Shown here: in pieces, positions 39,689-50,393 of the stretch
Layout: each line of letters starts with the position of its first letter
Position numbering within the stretch: position 1 is the stretch's first letter
Assembly (NCBI GenBank): GCA_942159475.1
Contig: OW804098.1
Coordinates: 8,884,773 to 8,948,772, forward strand
Length of the DNA: 64,000 nucleotides
Direction of reading: 5' to 3'
From: Sthenelais limicola
Lineage: Eukaryota; Annelida; Polychaeta; Phyllodocida; Sigalionidae
Made by a program: the position numbers and the translations under genes
Notes under the pieces: model-generated
What the model was told of the DNA's origin: nothing
Databases searched by the model: none
What the model saw: only the letters and a program-made list of their open reading frames with translations

Positions 39689-40785
39689 TCTTCCGGACCA
39701 ACCCTCTAACTAACTTTCCAGGTTTACATGTTATACAAGTGTCTACATTGCTGATAATCTGAGATCGGGGCCAGATAGCCTTGCAGTTTTCTTATAAAAT
39801 AAGTGTGGTGTAGGTCTTACATGGCTACATTAGTGTTCTAGGAGTGTATAGGCACCTGTTGTTGAACTTGATAAGCTTGTCCTAATACCAACGACATGGT
39901 AGTTAGACCCAGAGGAAGGAAGATGATTCGCTACTAAATTTACATTTCTTCCTGAGGTCAGATTCCAATCTTTCTTTTACCTAAATTCGTTACTTAGTTT
40001 ATATAAGGATATTCTAGTAGATGAGCTTCTCTCCTCTTAGTGAGGCATTTCAAGCTGCTCTCTACGGAGCTGCCTTACATTAGTTTTGGGTTCAATCCCT
40101 CTGACATTCTCAAAGCTGTGTTTTGTAGCGTTTGTAATTGGTCTATACTTTGGGGCAGCATCATACAGAGTGTCTCTGTACTCGATCGCAGGGTTAATGG
40201 CCACTTTATACAGCATTCTGATGGTATTTGATGTAGCGATTCTTCTCAATTTGGATAGATAATATATCTTAATTTCTTAATATATAATAAATATCTTAAC
40301 ACTATCAGAGAGGAATATGTGTAATTGTGTAATTGCTATGCTTAGGGTCAGACGTCAGTTGAAAAGGGTAGATCAGGAAAGTGTCCATGTTCTTTTAAAA
40401 CCTTCAAGTGCTATGTACATCCAGTATCAGAATGAATTGAGAAAAATAGTTCTAGTTCATCTCCAACTAGTTGGCAGTGTAGGAAATTGGGATGGTGTGT
40501 GTAGTACTACCGTACTAAAATGATATAACAACATTCCACATTCTTGCCAAATGTTTTCTGTACATTTTTCATCTCAACCTGATATTAATGTAAGGATTCT
40601 ATGCTTTCCGTGTCCCGTGAAATGAAGGTGGCATTCTTCCGAAGGCTGTTTTCAACACTAAGCTCGTTTATAAGTGAGTATCTTAACCACTCTGAGCTCA
40701 CTCTGAGCCAAGAGCCAGTAGCTGTCAAGCCTGTCGACGCCTTCAGATATTAGATCATTCAGCCAGAACTCCAAACTGTGCACTA
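39689..40785. other. Intergenic sequence, no gene seen
   Basis: A minus-strand frame at 40249-40037 (MLYKVAINPAIEYRD) has a faint retroelement-like look but no diagnostic motif. Frames at 40317-40523 and 40658-40900 show no domain. Confidence 0.35.
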
Positions 40786-41023
40786 GTGTCAGGTTTTCAG
40801 AAAATGTACAATTGACAGCTCTACACATTTGGGAAATTTTGCTAAATTCTGCTGAAAAATGATGAATACCGGGTATTTCTGAGTACATTTGGTATCGCAT
40901 TGATTCAAAGCATCAGTTCTGTTATGTTAAACTGCATTTTGAAGCTTATTCTTGTCTGAAATGTGGGTTATTTGAGAGGATTGGTGGGGAAGGCGAATTG
41001 TACATTTTCTGAAAATCTGACCC
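40786..41023 (-). mobile_element. F1 MITE copy 28, subfamily A
   Basis: Left terminus is degraded to AGTGTCAGGTTTTCAG. The right terminus is intact. Confidence 0.84.
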
Positions 41024-41745
41024 AGTAAGGGAATGCGGGTATAGCTAGGGAGCCTCTGCGTGGAAAAGTGATTCTAATTTTTTTAGCTGCACTTCCTCCA
41101 GTTGTTCTCTTGTTTTTGTTACTCGCCCTACAAATTCGTGGCATTTTCAATTATTCTCTTAAATGATTTAACCATCCCTTTTTTTATCGTGTGAGAATAT
41201 TCGAAAGACTATTTTCCTAGATGAAATTGGACTTTATTGGTAGCTGCAAATGATTTTAAAACGTCCCGTTTGACCTCACTTAGTGAGTAGTTATAATACC
41301 TATATATACGAAAAGGAATATTACAAATTATCTGTAGGCCTACTTGTATAGTTTTTAAAGGCAGATTCCCAGATGATTTATTTCACTATCAAAATACTAC
41401 TTAATGTTTTATTTTGAAAAATATGGTACTCGTTAGCATCCATTTTAAATATAGAGTGTTAACTTGACAATTTTGAATCTTAATTTATATTATATACATA
41501 TAGACAAAATGCTTTATAATGCAAATCGCTGTCAACTTTCTATTAACATTTGGCTTCTGCCAAACATATATTGTGGAGAGGAGGAGGAAACCAAGTGTTA
41601 TAATACTGGGTTATGACCTCGGTGGTGGTTTGGGTTGTGGAAAGCCTCAAATCTGTATGAGTCGGGGAAAAGTCAAGAATAGACGTTAATAATTTTATGG
41701 CAAGGTCTAAAGGACAGGACGCTAGTGACAGACACTCCATCATCC
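41024..41745. other. Intergenic sequence, no gene seen
   Basis: AT-rich with scattered short frames only. Confidence 0.35.
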
Positions 41746-41805
41746 GGGGCTAGGGCCGGGGCTAGGGCCGGGGCTAGGGCCGGGGCTAGGGCCGGGGCTA
41801 GGGGT
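41746..41805 (+). repeat. G-rich 12-bp tandem repeat
   Basis: Five units of CCGGGGCTAGGG. Each unit holds a GGGG and a GGG run with 2-nt spacers, so the plus strand meets the sequence rule for G-quadruplexes. Confidence 0.92.
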
Positions 41806-42084
41806 TCAAACAACGGCTTATACACCATCTATAGAGAAAGCCCTTGACATCGAACAAAAAATGACAAGAATACTTAACGAAATATTCGAAGTGCTCAAAA
41901 TGCAAAGTGGTGTTCTTGACCAGTACTGACGTTTACTATAAATGTTTCTGATACACTACTATGCAATACCCAACGGTTCATTGTAATAACACGACACGAT
42001 GCTCATGTTTTTAGAAGTGCTTTTAAGAACTGTACGCAAGGTTGGAACTACAAGTGTGATTCAATGGCTCGAGTTAAAACTTTA

Positions 42085-42129
42085 TTTTGTATCCAACAAG
42101 CGGCCGCAGGTCGCGCGTTGGATACAAAA
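42085..42129. repeat. Short hairpin with a GC-rich loop
   Basis: Arms TTTTGTATCCAAC and GTTGGATACAAAA, with a 19-nt loop containing GCGGCCGC. Situated just before an F1 fragment. Confidence 0.8.
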
Positions 42130-42145
42130 GAAATAACACAAAAAT

Positions 42146-42203
42146 ATGGGTTATTTGAGAAGATTGGAAAAGTTGAATTGTACATATTCTGAAAATCTGA
42201 CCC
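42146..42203 (-). mobile_element. F1 MITE right-end fragment (copy 29)
   Basis: Only ATGGGTTATTTGAGAAGATT through to the CTGACCC terminus remains. Confidence 0.78.
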
Positions 42204-42229
42204 AGGTTTTGCACTCGAACATATCCGTA

Positions 42230-42830
42230 GTTATACAAACCAATCCAAAAGTGTATTGGGAGAATCTTCTATCAACACAACAACAATTAAATTATTTCTA
42301 CTAAGGAAATAAGAGAATAAGAGTATGGGGTCTATTTTGTTTAGTCAATTTAAGGATTATTCTGCAGGTAGAACTGGTAGCAGATTCTGGTAATATTGGT
42401 AGTATAGTTTATGGCAGGATAATTGTAAAACGGCGATCTTTCTTTGATATCGATGTGTGGAAGGAGGAAGGCTTTTAATCTCTCACCTACTGATAAAAAC
42501 AGCTGGTTTATGACTCGTGGCAAGTTGTGCTCGGTGGAGAGACTCATTTGCAGGACAGCTCGTCCTGTCTTATCATTAACAAGGCCATATAAACGTCCAA
42601 TGTGAAGCAATTTATATTCATACGTTTATATTGATTATGTGAGTATATGATGAAACCTAAGGTTATAACAGACGATAAAACCGAAATAGAAGTTGTTTTA
42701 GCATTGTAGAGGCCAAGACGGCAGGTTAAGGAAATAAAGTGGATTTGCAAAAAAAAAGAAAAGAAAGATAGGATGTCATCCAGTACATGTGTTGGTAATA
42801 TGATTGGTATTCAGGGCGATTGCTATATTC
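42230..42830. other. Intergenic sequence, no gene seen
   Basis: Minus-strand frames at 42350-42750 overlap each other and show no domain. The stretch GATGTCATCCAGTACATGTG to TTGGTATTCAGG resembles 47099-47135, a minor dispersed repeat. Confidence 0.3.
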
Positions 42831-43052
42831 GGGTCAGATTTTTAGAAAATGTACAATTGGCAGCTGTACACATTTAGTAAATTCTGCTAAATTAGGCTAC
42901 AATTTGGTCATTAGAAGGTAAACTCGAGTATATTCGGCATTGCGTTGATTCTAACAATCTGTCTGGTTAGGTTGAACTATATTTTGAACTTTATTTTCGT
43001 CTGAAATTTGGGTTATTTGAGAAGATTGGTGAAGGTGAATTGTACATTTTCT
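42831..43052 (-). mobile_element. F1 MITE copy 30, subfamily B, right end lost
   Basis: The copy breaks off at TTGTACATTTTCT, losing the last 13-14 bp including CTGACCC. Confidence 0.83.
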
Positions 43053-43300
43053 TTAATTAAAACGAGAGAAGTGCCTCAGCACGGGCTTAGGATGATTGGT
43101 CTAGATGTTTAAGCCTGGGGGAGGATGATCCGGGATATTCCACCAGGGCTGCAGTATGCTGTGAATGTCAGACATGAGATTGCGGCTGTAGAGACCACCC
43201 ATGTACAGTGTACTTAGGGTCATATACTCACACGGAGATTAACAAATCTGTCTTTTTTCTTTTTTTTTGGTGTCTTGGGGCTGCCCTGTAATTATTATAC

Positions 43301-43535
43301 GGGTCACATCTTCAGAAAATATACAATTGGCAGCTCTACACATTTAGTAAATTCTGCTAAATTAGGCTGCAACTTGGTCAATACTAGGTAAATTCGAGTA
43401 TATTTGGCATTGCATTGATTCTAGCAATCTGTTTGGTTAGGTTGAACTGTATTTTGAACTTTATTTTCGTCTGAAATGTGGGTTATTTGAGAGGATTGGT
43501 GAAGGCGAATTGTACATTTTCTGACAATCTGACCC
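43301..43535 (-). mobile_element. F1 MITE copy 31, subfamily B
   Basis: Left terminus GGGTCACATCTTCAG. Flanks ATAC and ATAT differ by one base. Confidence 0.86.
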
Positions 43536-43890
43536 ATATGGGGATGACAAAACATGGCTTCCACGTGGCAGTTCTTAGAATGGCAGATATATGATTAAAG
43601 CAAGCACCTAATTAATACCCCTGCATGTGACACCATGTCAATCAGAGTGATATACATAATCCACCAAACATTTTGCACTTTCTATTTTGACCGACCATAA
43701 TTAAGGTCTGTTGATGGGCGATGTGATTCAAGAGCCGGAAATGTAGGACAGGGTCTGGTCTTTACTTTAATAGATGTTTTGGCTTCAAACAGTTGCATTA
43801 TAGAGTGAACATGTTTTAATGGACTCAAGCCAATGTTGTTGTATATGGCTGCCATGGGGCTGCATGGGGATGAGTCTGCATACACTAAAT

Positions 43891-44125
43891 GGGTCAGATC
43901 TTCAGAAAATGTACAATTCGCCTTCACCAATCCTCTCAAACAACCCACATTAAAGACATAAATGAGCTTCAAAGTGCAGTTTAACATAACATAACTGATA
44001 CTTTAAATCAAAGCGATACCAAATATACTCAGATATACCCGGTATTCATCATTTTTCAGCCTAATTCAGGAGAATTTCCTAAATGTGTACAGCTATGAAT
44101 CATACAATTTCTGAAGATCTGACCC
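43891..44125 (+). mobile_element. F1 MITE copy 32, subfamily A
   Basis: Target duplication AAAT on both sides. The right arm is partly degraded (GAATCATACAATTTCTG). Confidence 0.87.
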
Positions 44126-44191
44126 AAATGTATCTTCTCACCATCACATCCTTCTACTCATTATGCAGCTGCGCTTAAAAAATAAATACAG

Positions 44192-44288
44192 GATAACTAA
44201 CGAGTTGGTTGAAGGATTGTGAATATTGCACGAGTTGCGCAGCAACGAGTGCAATATTCACAATCCTTCAACCAACGAGTTAGTTATC
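44192..44288. repeat. 97-bp hairpin with ~39-bp arms
   Basis: The left arm contains GTTGGTTGAAGGATTGTGAA then TATTGCAC, mirrored to the right as GTGCAATATTCACAATCCTT then CAACCAAC. The loop is GAGTTGCGCAGCAACGA-like and itself palindromic. Two mismatches near the base. Confidence 0.88.
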
Positions 44289-45163
44289 TGATTTATTATA
44301 TATGCTTTACATAAGATTAAACAATGTGTATTTTGTAGAAATATTATCAAATTGCATCTTTATATGGTACTTGATCATGTATTTTTGTGTATAGGCCTAT
44401 TATTATGCATCACGCTGTTCTATCGGGCATTGTGGCGAGGGAGACCCAGTTGAGAAAATTACCGTAGCTTTTATGAGTCAATTTTAGACTCTTTGACAGC
44501 TTTAGATTCTTAAAAAAAAGAGTAATACTTTAATAAAGGGTAGACCTTGATATAAATGAAAGGATTTTAGTTTATTAATTCATTTGAATGAGATATTAAG
44601 ATATTACACCTCGACCTGGGCTGAAAGTTACGACGATCTGCAGATCATTTTGTTGTCATTTGGCCACTGCGGGAAAATCGCTCACATTTTCGAATCAATT
44701 TCCAACGTTTTCAAAGCTTTAGATAGTTTTAAAAACACAGAAATGCTTTAACAAAGGATACACATAAATAAAGATGAAGTATTTTAGTTTATTTCCTTAA
44801 TTTCGATCTTTAATTCACCGTTCTGCCTCCCGTTCTGCCTACGTTCACAGCTGATCAGCCTAATGGCGTGATTCCCCTCAGTTGGGCCTACGCTGGCAGA
44901 GGCCCCTTCGGGATCCTACTCAGAGCGTGGAGTTTTATACGACAGAATTCAGAGCGTGGAGTTGTATACGTGCACAACGTATACAACTCTACAATACGTT
45001 GTTTCAACAGCAACGCGTATATAATAAGAGCTGATATTCAACTTATTTAAAATTAGTCAATGATTGGGCATAATATAAAATAATAACGGATTGGTAAAAG
45101 TAAAAGCCTATCGGTCCATTTTGTGCTTTTAGCGACGAGAAAACCACAACAGTGTTGACTAAA
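44289..45163. other. Intergenic sequence, no gene seen
   Basis: Around 44930-45000 a GAGCGTGGAGTT motif is repeated and GTTGTATACGTGCACAACGT is a local palindrome. No gene recognised. Confidence 0.35.
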
Positions 45164-45223
45164 ATTCGGGTTATTTGAGAGAATTAGTGAAGGCGAATTG
45201 TACATTTTCTGAAAATCTCACCC
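45164..45223 (-). mobile_element. F1 MITE right-end fragment (copy 33)
   Basis: ATTCGGGTTATTTGAGAGAA through to TCTCACCC. Confidence 0.78.
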
Positions 45224-45345
45224 CTATGAAAGATGGTTTTGCCTGTCAATGTGGAGATCCGCAGAATAAACCGATTTACAGCTGAGAGACTAAACGCCTA
45301 CAGGTCTACAGATCAACAGGTAAACACAGCCTGGCTGCTATACAC

Positions 45346-45578
45346 GGGTCAGATCTTCAGAAAATGTACAACTGCCAGCTGTACACATTTAGTAAATTCT
45401 ACTAAATTACACTGAAAAACACCCAATACTAGGTAAATTCGAGTATATTCTGCATTGCATTGATTCTACCGATCTGTTTGGTTAGGTTAAACAGCATTTT
45501 AACCTTTTTTCCGTCTGGAATTTGGGTTATTGAGAAGATTGGTGAAGGTGAATTGTACATTTTCTGAAAATCTGACCC
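45346..45578 (-). mobile_element. F1 MITE copy 34, subfamily B-like
   Basis: Flanked by CTGGCTGCTATACA on the left (45331-45344) and again at 45593-45606. GGTAAACACAGC also occurs on both sides, in swapped order on the right. Confidence 0.84.
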
Positions 45579-45836
45579 CCGCTCTGCCATGCCTGGCTGC
45601 TATACAGGAAGGTAAACACAGCTGAGCCCGGTTAGAGATAGCGAGGGTAGATATAAGCATTGGGATAAAGTGTGGATGGGGTGACCAACATTATCACTCC
45701 CCAGTGAAGTGCATTCCCAGTCCAACATCTTGGCTTTATTCAATCAGTAGCAATAAAAAACTTCTCTCATTTCTACAGGTAAGCAACTACATCCGCCTTC
45801 TGTACATTGTTAACCATTAACCTGATGTCTTGTAAA

Positions 45837-45879
45837 TATGTGTGTTTTGTTGATCGTACGTTGTTTCTGCACCAAAATA
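45837..45879 (+). repeat. Direct duplication beside F1, left copy
   Basis: TATGTGTGTTTTGTTGATCG to GCACCAAAATA. Partner at 46123-46163. Confidence 0.85.
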
Positions 45880-46115
45880 GGGTCAAGTTTTCAGAAAATG
45901 TACAATTCGCCTTCACCGATCCTCTCAAATAACTCACATTTAAGACAGAAAATGAGCTTACAAATGCAGTTTAACATAACAGAACTGATACTTTAAATCA
46001 ATGCGATACCAAATATACTCAGATGTACCAAGTATTCATCATTTTTCAGCCTAATTTAGCAGAATTAACTAAATGTGTAGAGCTGCCAATTGTACATTAT
46101 CTGAAAATCTGACCC
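45880..46115 (+). mobile_element. F1 MITE copy 35, subfamily A
   Basis: Sits between the two copies of a 40-bp duplication. Left terminus GGGTCAAGTTTTCAG. Confidence 0.86.
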
Positions 46116-46122
46116 AAATTTA

Positions 46123-46163
46123 TATGTGTGTTGTTGATCGTACGTTGTTCCTGCACCAAAATA
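46123..46163 (+). repeat. Direct duplication beside F1, right copy
   Basis: TATGTGTGTTGTTGATCG to GCACCAAAATA. Differs from the left copy by a TT indel and one T/C change. Confidence 0.85.
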
Positions 46164-46468
46164 ATGGTATGAGGTATTTTTGAATGGGGACGATGGTCGG
46201 TCTCTGTGTTATTTAGAATAAATAGCTATATTAACAACTGAGCTTATCAACTATTTAACATCAACCAGTTATATTGCTGCATTTGGTCTTGTTTATGGAA
46301 ACCATGGTAACCTAAGTTACCTTGTAAGAAGCGCAAACGTTGGAATCCAAACATCTCAACAACAACTTGGTAATAAAAACAACTTCACTAAAATAGTTGA
46401 CTCTCTAGTTTGGGCCTTAGCAACTTTATAAGATTTTGACTAATAACTGGAACATCGTGAATTGATAT

Positions 46469-46703
46469 GGGTCAGATTTTCAGAAAATGTACAATTGGCA
46501 GCTGCACACATTTAGTAAATCCTGCTAAATTAGACCGGAAAATCGTCAATACTACGTATACCTTAGTATATTTAGTATTGCCTTGATTCAAACAATCTGT
46601 TAGGTTATGTTGAACTTCATTTTGAACCTGATTTCTGTCTTTAATTTGGGATATTTGAGAGGATTGATGAAGGCGAATTGTACGTTTTCTGAAAATCTGA
46701 CCA
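46469..46703 (-). mobile_element. F1 MITE copy 36, subfamily C
   Basis: C-type ATTCAAACAATCTGTTAGG centre. ATAT flanks with the last base of the terminus changed. Confidence 0.86.
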
Positions 46704-46891
46704 ATATATTCATTTAATTGAAGATATGATCGTGATCGTGACATGATTATAATATTTGTCGCCATGCTGCAATGACTTTATATAAGCCAAAGGTGCAAAT
46801 GGACCATCTGGGAGAACAATAGCATGAATTGCGTTTGAAGAAAAAACCTCAATGCAAACTCATAACAATCAGGTAGAATGCTGCTTTAAGT

Positions 46892-47087
46892 CCTGCCCAC
46901 ACACAGCCGATTTTGCCCCCGATTGTCCCCCGATTTTGGTCTTCCAATGAATTCTAGGATTTCATTTCCAATCCTGGTTGATGTTATTTCAAAAACATTA
47001 ACCAGGACTTGAAATGAAATCATAGGATTCATCGGGAGACCAAAATCGGAGGGCAATCGGGAGAAAAATCGGCTGTGTGTGGGCAGG
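46892..47087. mobile_element. 196-bp fully palindromic MITE
   Basis: CCTGCCCACACACAGCCGAT at the left is exactly mirrored at the right, and most of the ~95-bp arms pair. The internal CCCCCGATTGTCCCCCGATT is less well matched. A fragment (GGGGGCCAAATCGGCTGTGT) recurs at 47205-47225. No convincing target duplication. Confidence 0.83.
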
Positions 47088-47152
47088 GTTTTATACAGGA
47101 TGTCCTCCAGTATTGGTATTGTGATTGGTATTCATGGCTCTTGCATATATAT

Positions 47153-47184
47153 GTGATGGGTTTCAGGAAAATGAGTCATAAGTC
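47153..47184 (+). mobile_element. F2 MITE left-end fragment
   Basis: GTGATGGGTTTCAGGAAAAT then GAGTCATAAGTC, then a T run. It lies between the palindromic MITE and its fragment. Confidence 0.7.
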
Positions 47185-47256
47185 TTTTTTTTCATAAGGT
47201 AATCGGGGGCCAAATCGGCTGTGTGTGTCCACGGCTTAAATTGGCTGAAGGCATAT

Positions 47257-47491
47257 GGGTCAGATTTTCAGAAAATGTACAATTGGCAGCTGTACATATT
47301 TAGTAAATTCTGCTAAATTAGGCTGAAATTTGGTCAATACTATGTAAATTCGAGTATATTCAGCATTGCATTTATTCTAGCAATCTGTTAGGTTAGGTTG
47401 AACTGTATTTTGAACTTCATTTTCGTCTAAAATTTGGGTTATTTGAGAAGATTTGCGAAGTTGAATTGTACATTTACTGAAAATCTGACCC
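47257..47491 (-). mobile_element. F1 MITE copy 37, subfamily B
   Basis: Full length. Flanks ATAT and GTAT. Confidence 0.86.
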
Positions 47492-47494
47492 GTA

Positions 47495-47551
47495 TGTGTG
47501 TATTCAACAGGTACTTGTTCTAAGCTGATGTAGGCAGCAGGCTGAAGTCAA
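47495..47551 (+). repeat. Direct duplication around F2, left copy
   Basis: TGTGTGTATTCAACAGGTAC to GGCTGAAGTCAA. Partner at 47911-47969. Confidence 0.85.
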
Positions 47552-47909
47552 TAGATTTTGAGATACCATTATATTTGAAAAGATGAGATCAAGCCGATTC
47601 CAATGAGAATGAAAAGTCTAATAATCTAATAAGTATTTCTAGATTTTAACTTTAATATTTTAATTTGGGAAAAAAAAGTTTCTCGGGGTCAATAAACAGT
47701 AAAGTAACTAAATGTAGTCCATATGAGGACCTTTAAAACGAAAGAATATATTACATAGATTGTCCTGTAATTTGATACATCGATTGATATAACTATAGGT
47801 GATAAACTCTCCAAAAATCAGAACATTCCAATAATGTGATCTTGTGAGAAAAACACTTTAAAAAATATCAATTTTGCGACTAATGACTCATTTTCTTGAA
47901 ACACATCAC
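47552..47909 (+). mobile_element. F2 MITE copy i, left end missing
   Basis: Begins inside the element at TAGATTTTGAGATACC and ends at ACACATCACA. Enclosed by a ~57-bp direct duplication. Confidence 0.82.
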
Positions 47910-47910
47910 A

Positions 47911-47969
47911 TGTGTGTGTATTCAACAGGTACTTGTGCTAAGCCGATGTAGGCTGAAGGCTGAAGTCAA
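47911..47969 (+). repeat. Direct duplication around F2, right copy
   Basis: TGTGTGTATTCAACAGGTAC to GCTGAAGTCAAG, with a few substitutions and a 3-bp indel relative to the left copy. Confidence 0.85.
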
Positions 47970-48028
47970 GCGATGCACCAGTGTGCTGCACTCTTCACCC
48001 CGAGACTCTCGTGAGGAGCAAAGTGGAA

Positions 48029-48066
48029 CTTGTTGTAAGCAGACAACTTCCCTGGCCACTGCCCAA
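48029..48066 (+). repeat. Direct duplication beside F1, left copy
   Basis: TTGTTGTAAGCAGACAACTT to GGCCACTGCCCAAG. Partner at 48315-48356. Confidence 0.82.
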
Positions 48067-48303
48067 GGCTCACATTTCCACAAAATGCACAATTGGCACC
48101 TCTACACATGTAGATAATTCTCCTCAATTATAGGCTGAAAAATGATGAATACCGGGTATATCTGAGTATATTCGGTATCGTATTGATTTAAAGTATCAGT
48201 TCTGTTATGTTAAACTGCATTTTAAAGCTCATTTTTGTCTTAAATGTGGGTTATTTGAGAGGATTAGTGAAGGTGAATTGTACATATTATGAAAATCTGG
48301 CCC
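48067..48303 (-). mobile_element. F1 MITE copy 38, subfamily A
   Basis: Left terminus degraded to GGCTCACATTTCCAC. Bounded on both sides by a ~40-bp duplication. Confidence 0.83.
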
Positions 48304-48314
48304 CCAAGCCTAGG

Positions 48315-48356
48315 TTGTTGTAAGCAGACAGCTGCCCTGCTGGCCACTGCCCAAGC
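48315..48356 (+). repeat. Direct duplication beside F1, right copy
   Basis: TTGTTGTAAGCAGACAGCTG to GGCCACTGCCCAAG; carries an extra CTG-type insertion. Confidence 0.82.
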
Positions 48357-48581
48357 CTAGGGCAGTCATTATTCAACCATTCAGTAACCCAATCCACCTA
48401 ATCATTGATGTGTTATGTCTTATATGTGGTTTTTATTCTGGCTGACTGTGGCGCAATGATCTGTGATTTCCACAGATAAAAAAACTTCTGAGTGATTTGC
48501 ATCTGAACAACTGTTACCAAAGGTCCGGGGAAGAAATGTCTGGGAATGTGATGTAGATTTAGATAAGTTGTAGACGCTTAG

Positions 48582-48816
48582 GGGTCAGATTTTCAGAAAA
48601 TGTACAATTCACCTTCACCAATCCTCTCGAATAACCCAAATTTCAAACGTAAATAAAGTTCAAAATCCAGTTCAATCTAACCAAACAGATTGCTAGAGTC
48701 AATGCAATGCCAAATATACTCGAATTTACCTAGTATTGACCAAATTTCAGCCTAATTTAGCAGAATTTACTAAATGTGTAGAGCTGCCAATTGTACATTT
48801 TCTGAAAATCTGACCC
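48582..48816 (+). mobile_element. F1 MITE copy 39, subfamily B
   Basis: Target duplication TTAG at 48578-48581 and 48817-48820. Among the best preserved copies. Confidence 0.9.
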
Positions 48817-48829
48817 TTAGATGGATACT

Positions 48830-49380
48830 TGATATTTTTGTGCGAGATTTATCTGAGATTATCCTCGAAGGATAGCGCGTATTTCTGTACATTATTTTAT
48901 ATGATATCGGCCTGAATGAAACACTTTGGAGACGTCATGGTCTGTTGATAATCTCTTGTGAACTCACGAAGTAGAATTCATAAAGATGAATATAATCTTT
49001 TATTCCATGATTTGGCCGTGAGCGTACAATATAATTGATATACTTGCTGCTCACAAGGTGGACAATATAAACTCCCTGTATTGTACAGTGACGTCACAAC
49101 CGTTCGAGACCATGCAGACATCTCACTTTGATGAAATTAATGCAAATAAAGTTGTTTTAAGTTAGGAATCATGGAATAAAATGAAAAACAACTCGGCCTA
49201 CGGCCTCGTTGTTTTCGGCCATACTCGGAGAATATAGCCCCTCTCATACGCGATACTATGCTGTTCTTGCTATAATATTACTTTAGTGGTATGCTTATAA
49301 TGTTATATGCAATTCTAATCTAGCTTCCTGCATGTAACCACAAGGGAATTATATCTAGATAATGGTGTTTTAGAATATTC
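48830..49380. other. Intergenic sequence with a short palindrome
   Basis: AACAACTCGGCCTACGGCCT then CGTTGTT near 49190-49216 can form a hairpin. No gene seen. Confidence 0.35.
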
Positions 49381-49383
49381 TTC

Positions 49384-49459
49384 TAACTGTTAGTTCCAGC
49401 CTTCCTTGGAAATAAATTTGAAGACGCGTTCTGACGTGACCTGGCCAGAAGATCTACAC
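49384..49459 (+). repeat. Direct duplication beside F1, left copy
   Basis: TAACTGTTAGTTCCAGCCTT to CTGGCCAGAAGATCTACA. Partner at 49864-49940. Confidence 0.88.
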
Positions 49460-49483
49460 ACCACCCAATCTCCTCCAGTATAA

Positions 49484-49718
49484 GGGTCAGATTTCCAGAA
49501 AATGTACAATTCAACTTCACCAATCTTCTCAACTAACCTAGATTTCAGAGGAAAATAAAATTCAAAATGCAGTTCAACCTAACCAAACAGATTGCTAGAA
49601 TCTATGCATTGCTGAATATACTCAAATTTACCTAGTATTGGCCAAATTGCTGCCTAATTTAGCAGAAATTACTCAATGTGTACAGTTACCAATTGTACAT
49701 TTTCTGAAAATCTGCCCC
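49484..49718 (+). mobile_element. F1 MITE copy 40, subfamily B
   Basis: Lies between copies of a ~76-bp duplication. Right terminus CTGCCCC. Confidence 0.86.
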
Positions 49719-49863
49719 ATATATTACACCATTATAATTTTGGAATATCACTGAAGTAATACATTGTCTGTATATTCCCCTTGTGGGTACATGCAGGAAA
49801 CATATAAAATATAAATGATGCATATAAAATTATATGCATCATGCTTGCAGGAATTCGTCTATA

Positions 49864-49940
49864 TAACTGTTAGTTCCAACCTTGCTTGGAAATAACCCTG
49901 AAGACGCGTTAGTCAAAGTGACCTGGCCGGAAGATCTACA
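49864..49940 (+). repeat. Direct duplication beside F1, right copy
   Basis: TAACTGTTAGTTCCAACCTT to CTGGCCGGAAGATCTACA. About 85% identical by eye. Confidence 0.88.
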
Positions 49941-50022
49941 ATCTGCTCCAGGGTGGTGTGTATCCAGGTACCTACTGGAGGAAGGAATGTGTGAGAGGGT
50001 CGTGCATCACCTGCAGGAATAT

Positions 50023-50053
50023 GTATACACTGGAGGATAACGGCTCTCTACCT
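50023..50053 (+). repeat. Direct duplication beside F1, left copy
   Basis: TATACACTGGAGGATAACGG then CTCTCTACC. Partner at 50292-50323. Confidence 0.85.
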
Positions 50054-50055
50054 TT

Positions 50056-50290
50056 GGGTCAGATTTTCAGAAAATGTACAATTGGCAGCTCTACACATTA
50101 AGGAAATTCTGCTAAATTAGGCTGAAAAATGATGAATATCAGGTATATCTGAGTATATTTGGTATCGCATTGATTTAAAGTATCACTTCTGTTATGTTAA
50201 ACTGCATTTTGAAGCTCATTTTTATCTTAAATGTGGGTTATTTGAGAGGATTGGTGAAGGCGAATTGTACATTTTCTGAAGATCTGACCC
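50056..50290 (-). mobile_element. F1 MITE copy 41, subfamily A
   Basis: Full length and well preserved. Enclosed by a ~30-bp duplication. Confidence 0.88.
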
Positions 50291-50291
50291 T

Positions 50292-50323
50292 TGTATACAC
50301 TGTCTGGATAACGGCTCTCTACC
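50292..50323 (+). repeat. Direct duplication beside F1, right copy
   Basis: TATACACTGTCTGGATAACG then GCTCTCTACC. Confidence 0.85.
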
Positions 50324-50393
50324 GTTATCTATCACTTCTCTCAATAACAGCCACGGGCCTGAAGGTTACCTCAATATGCGAATATATGTATAT

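Noticed and set aside
38585..39713. Several long overlapping frames encoding Cys/Ser-rich repeats (CQTVCPLSDSLSSVR)
   Set aside because: They are three readings of one 19-bp tandem repeat that happens to lack stops. There is no start context or codon signal, and 19-bp steps rotate the frame.
40037..40249. Minus frame MLYKVAINPAIEYRD as a reverse-transcriptase remnant
   Set aside because: Only a vague similarity to the LYK-x-P-x-EY part of retroelement C-termini; no catalytic motif nearby.
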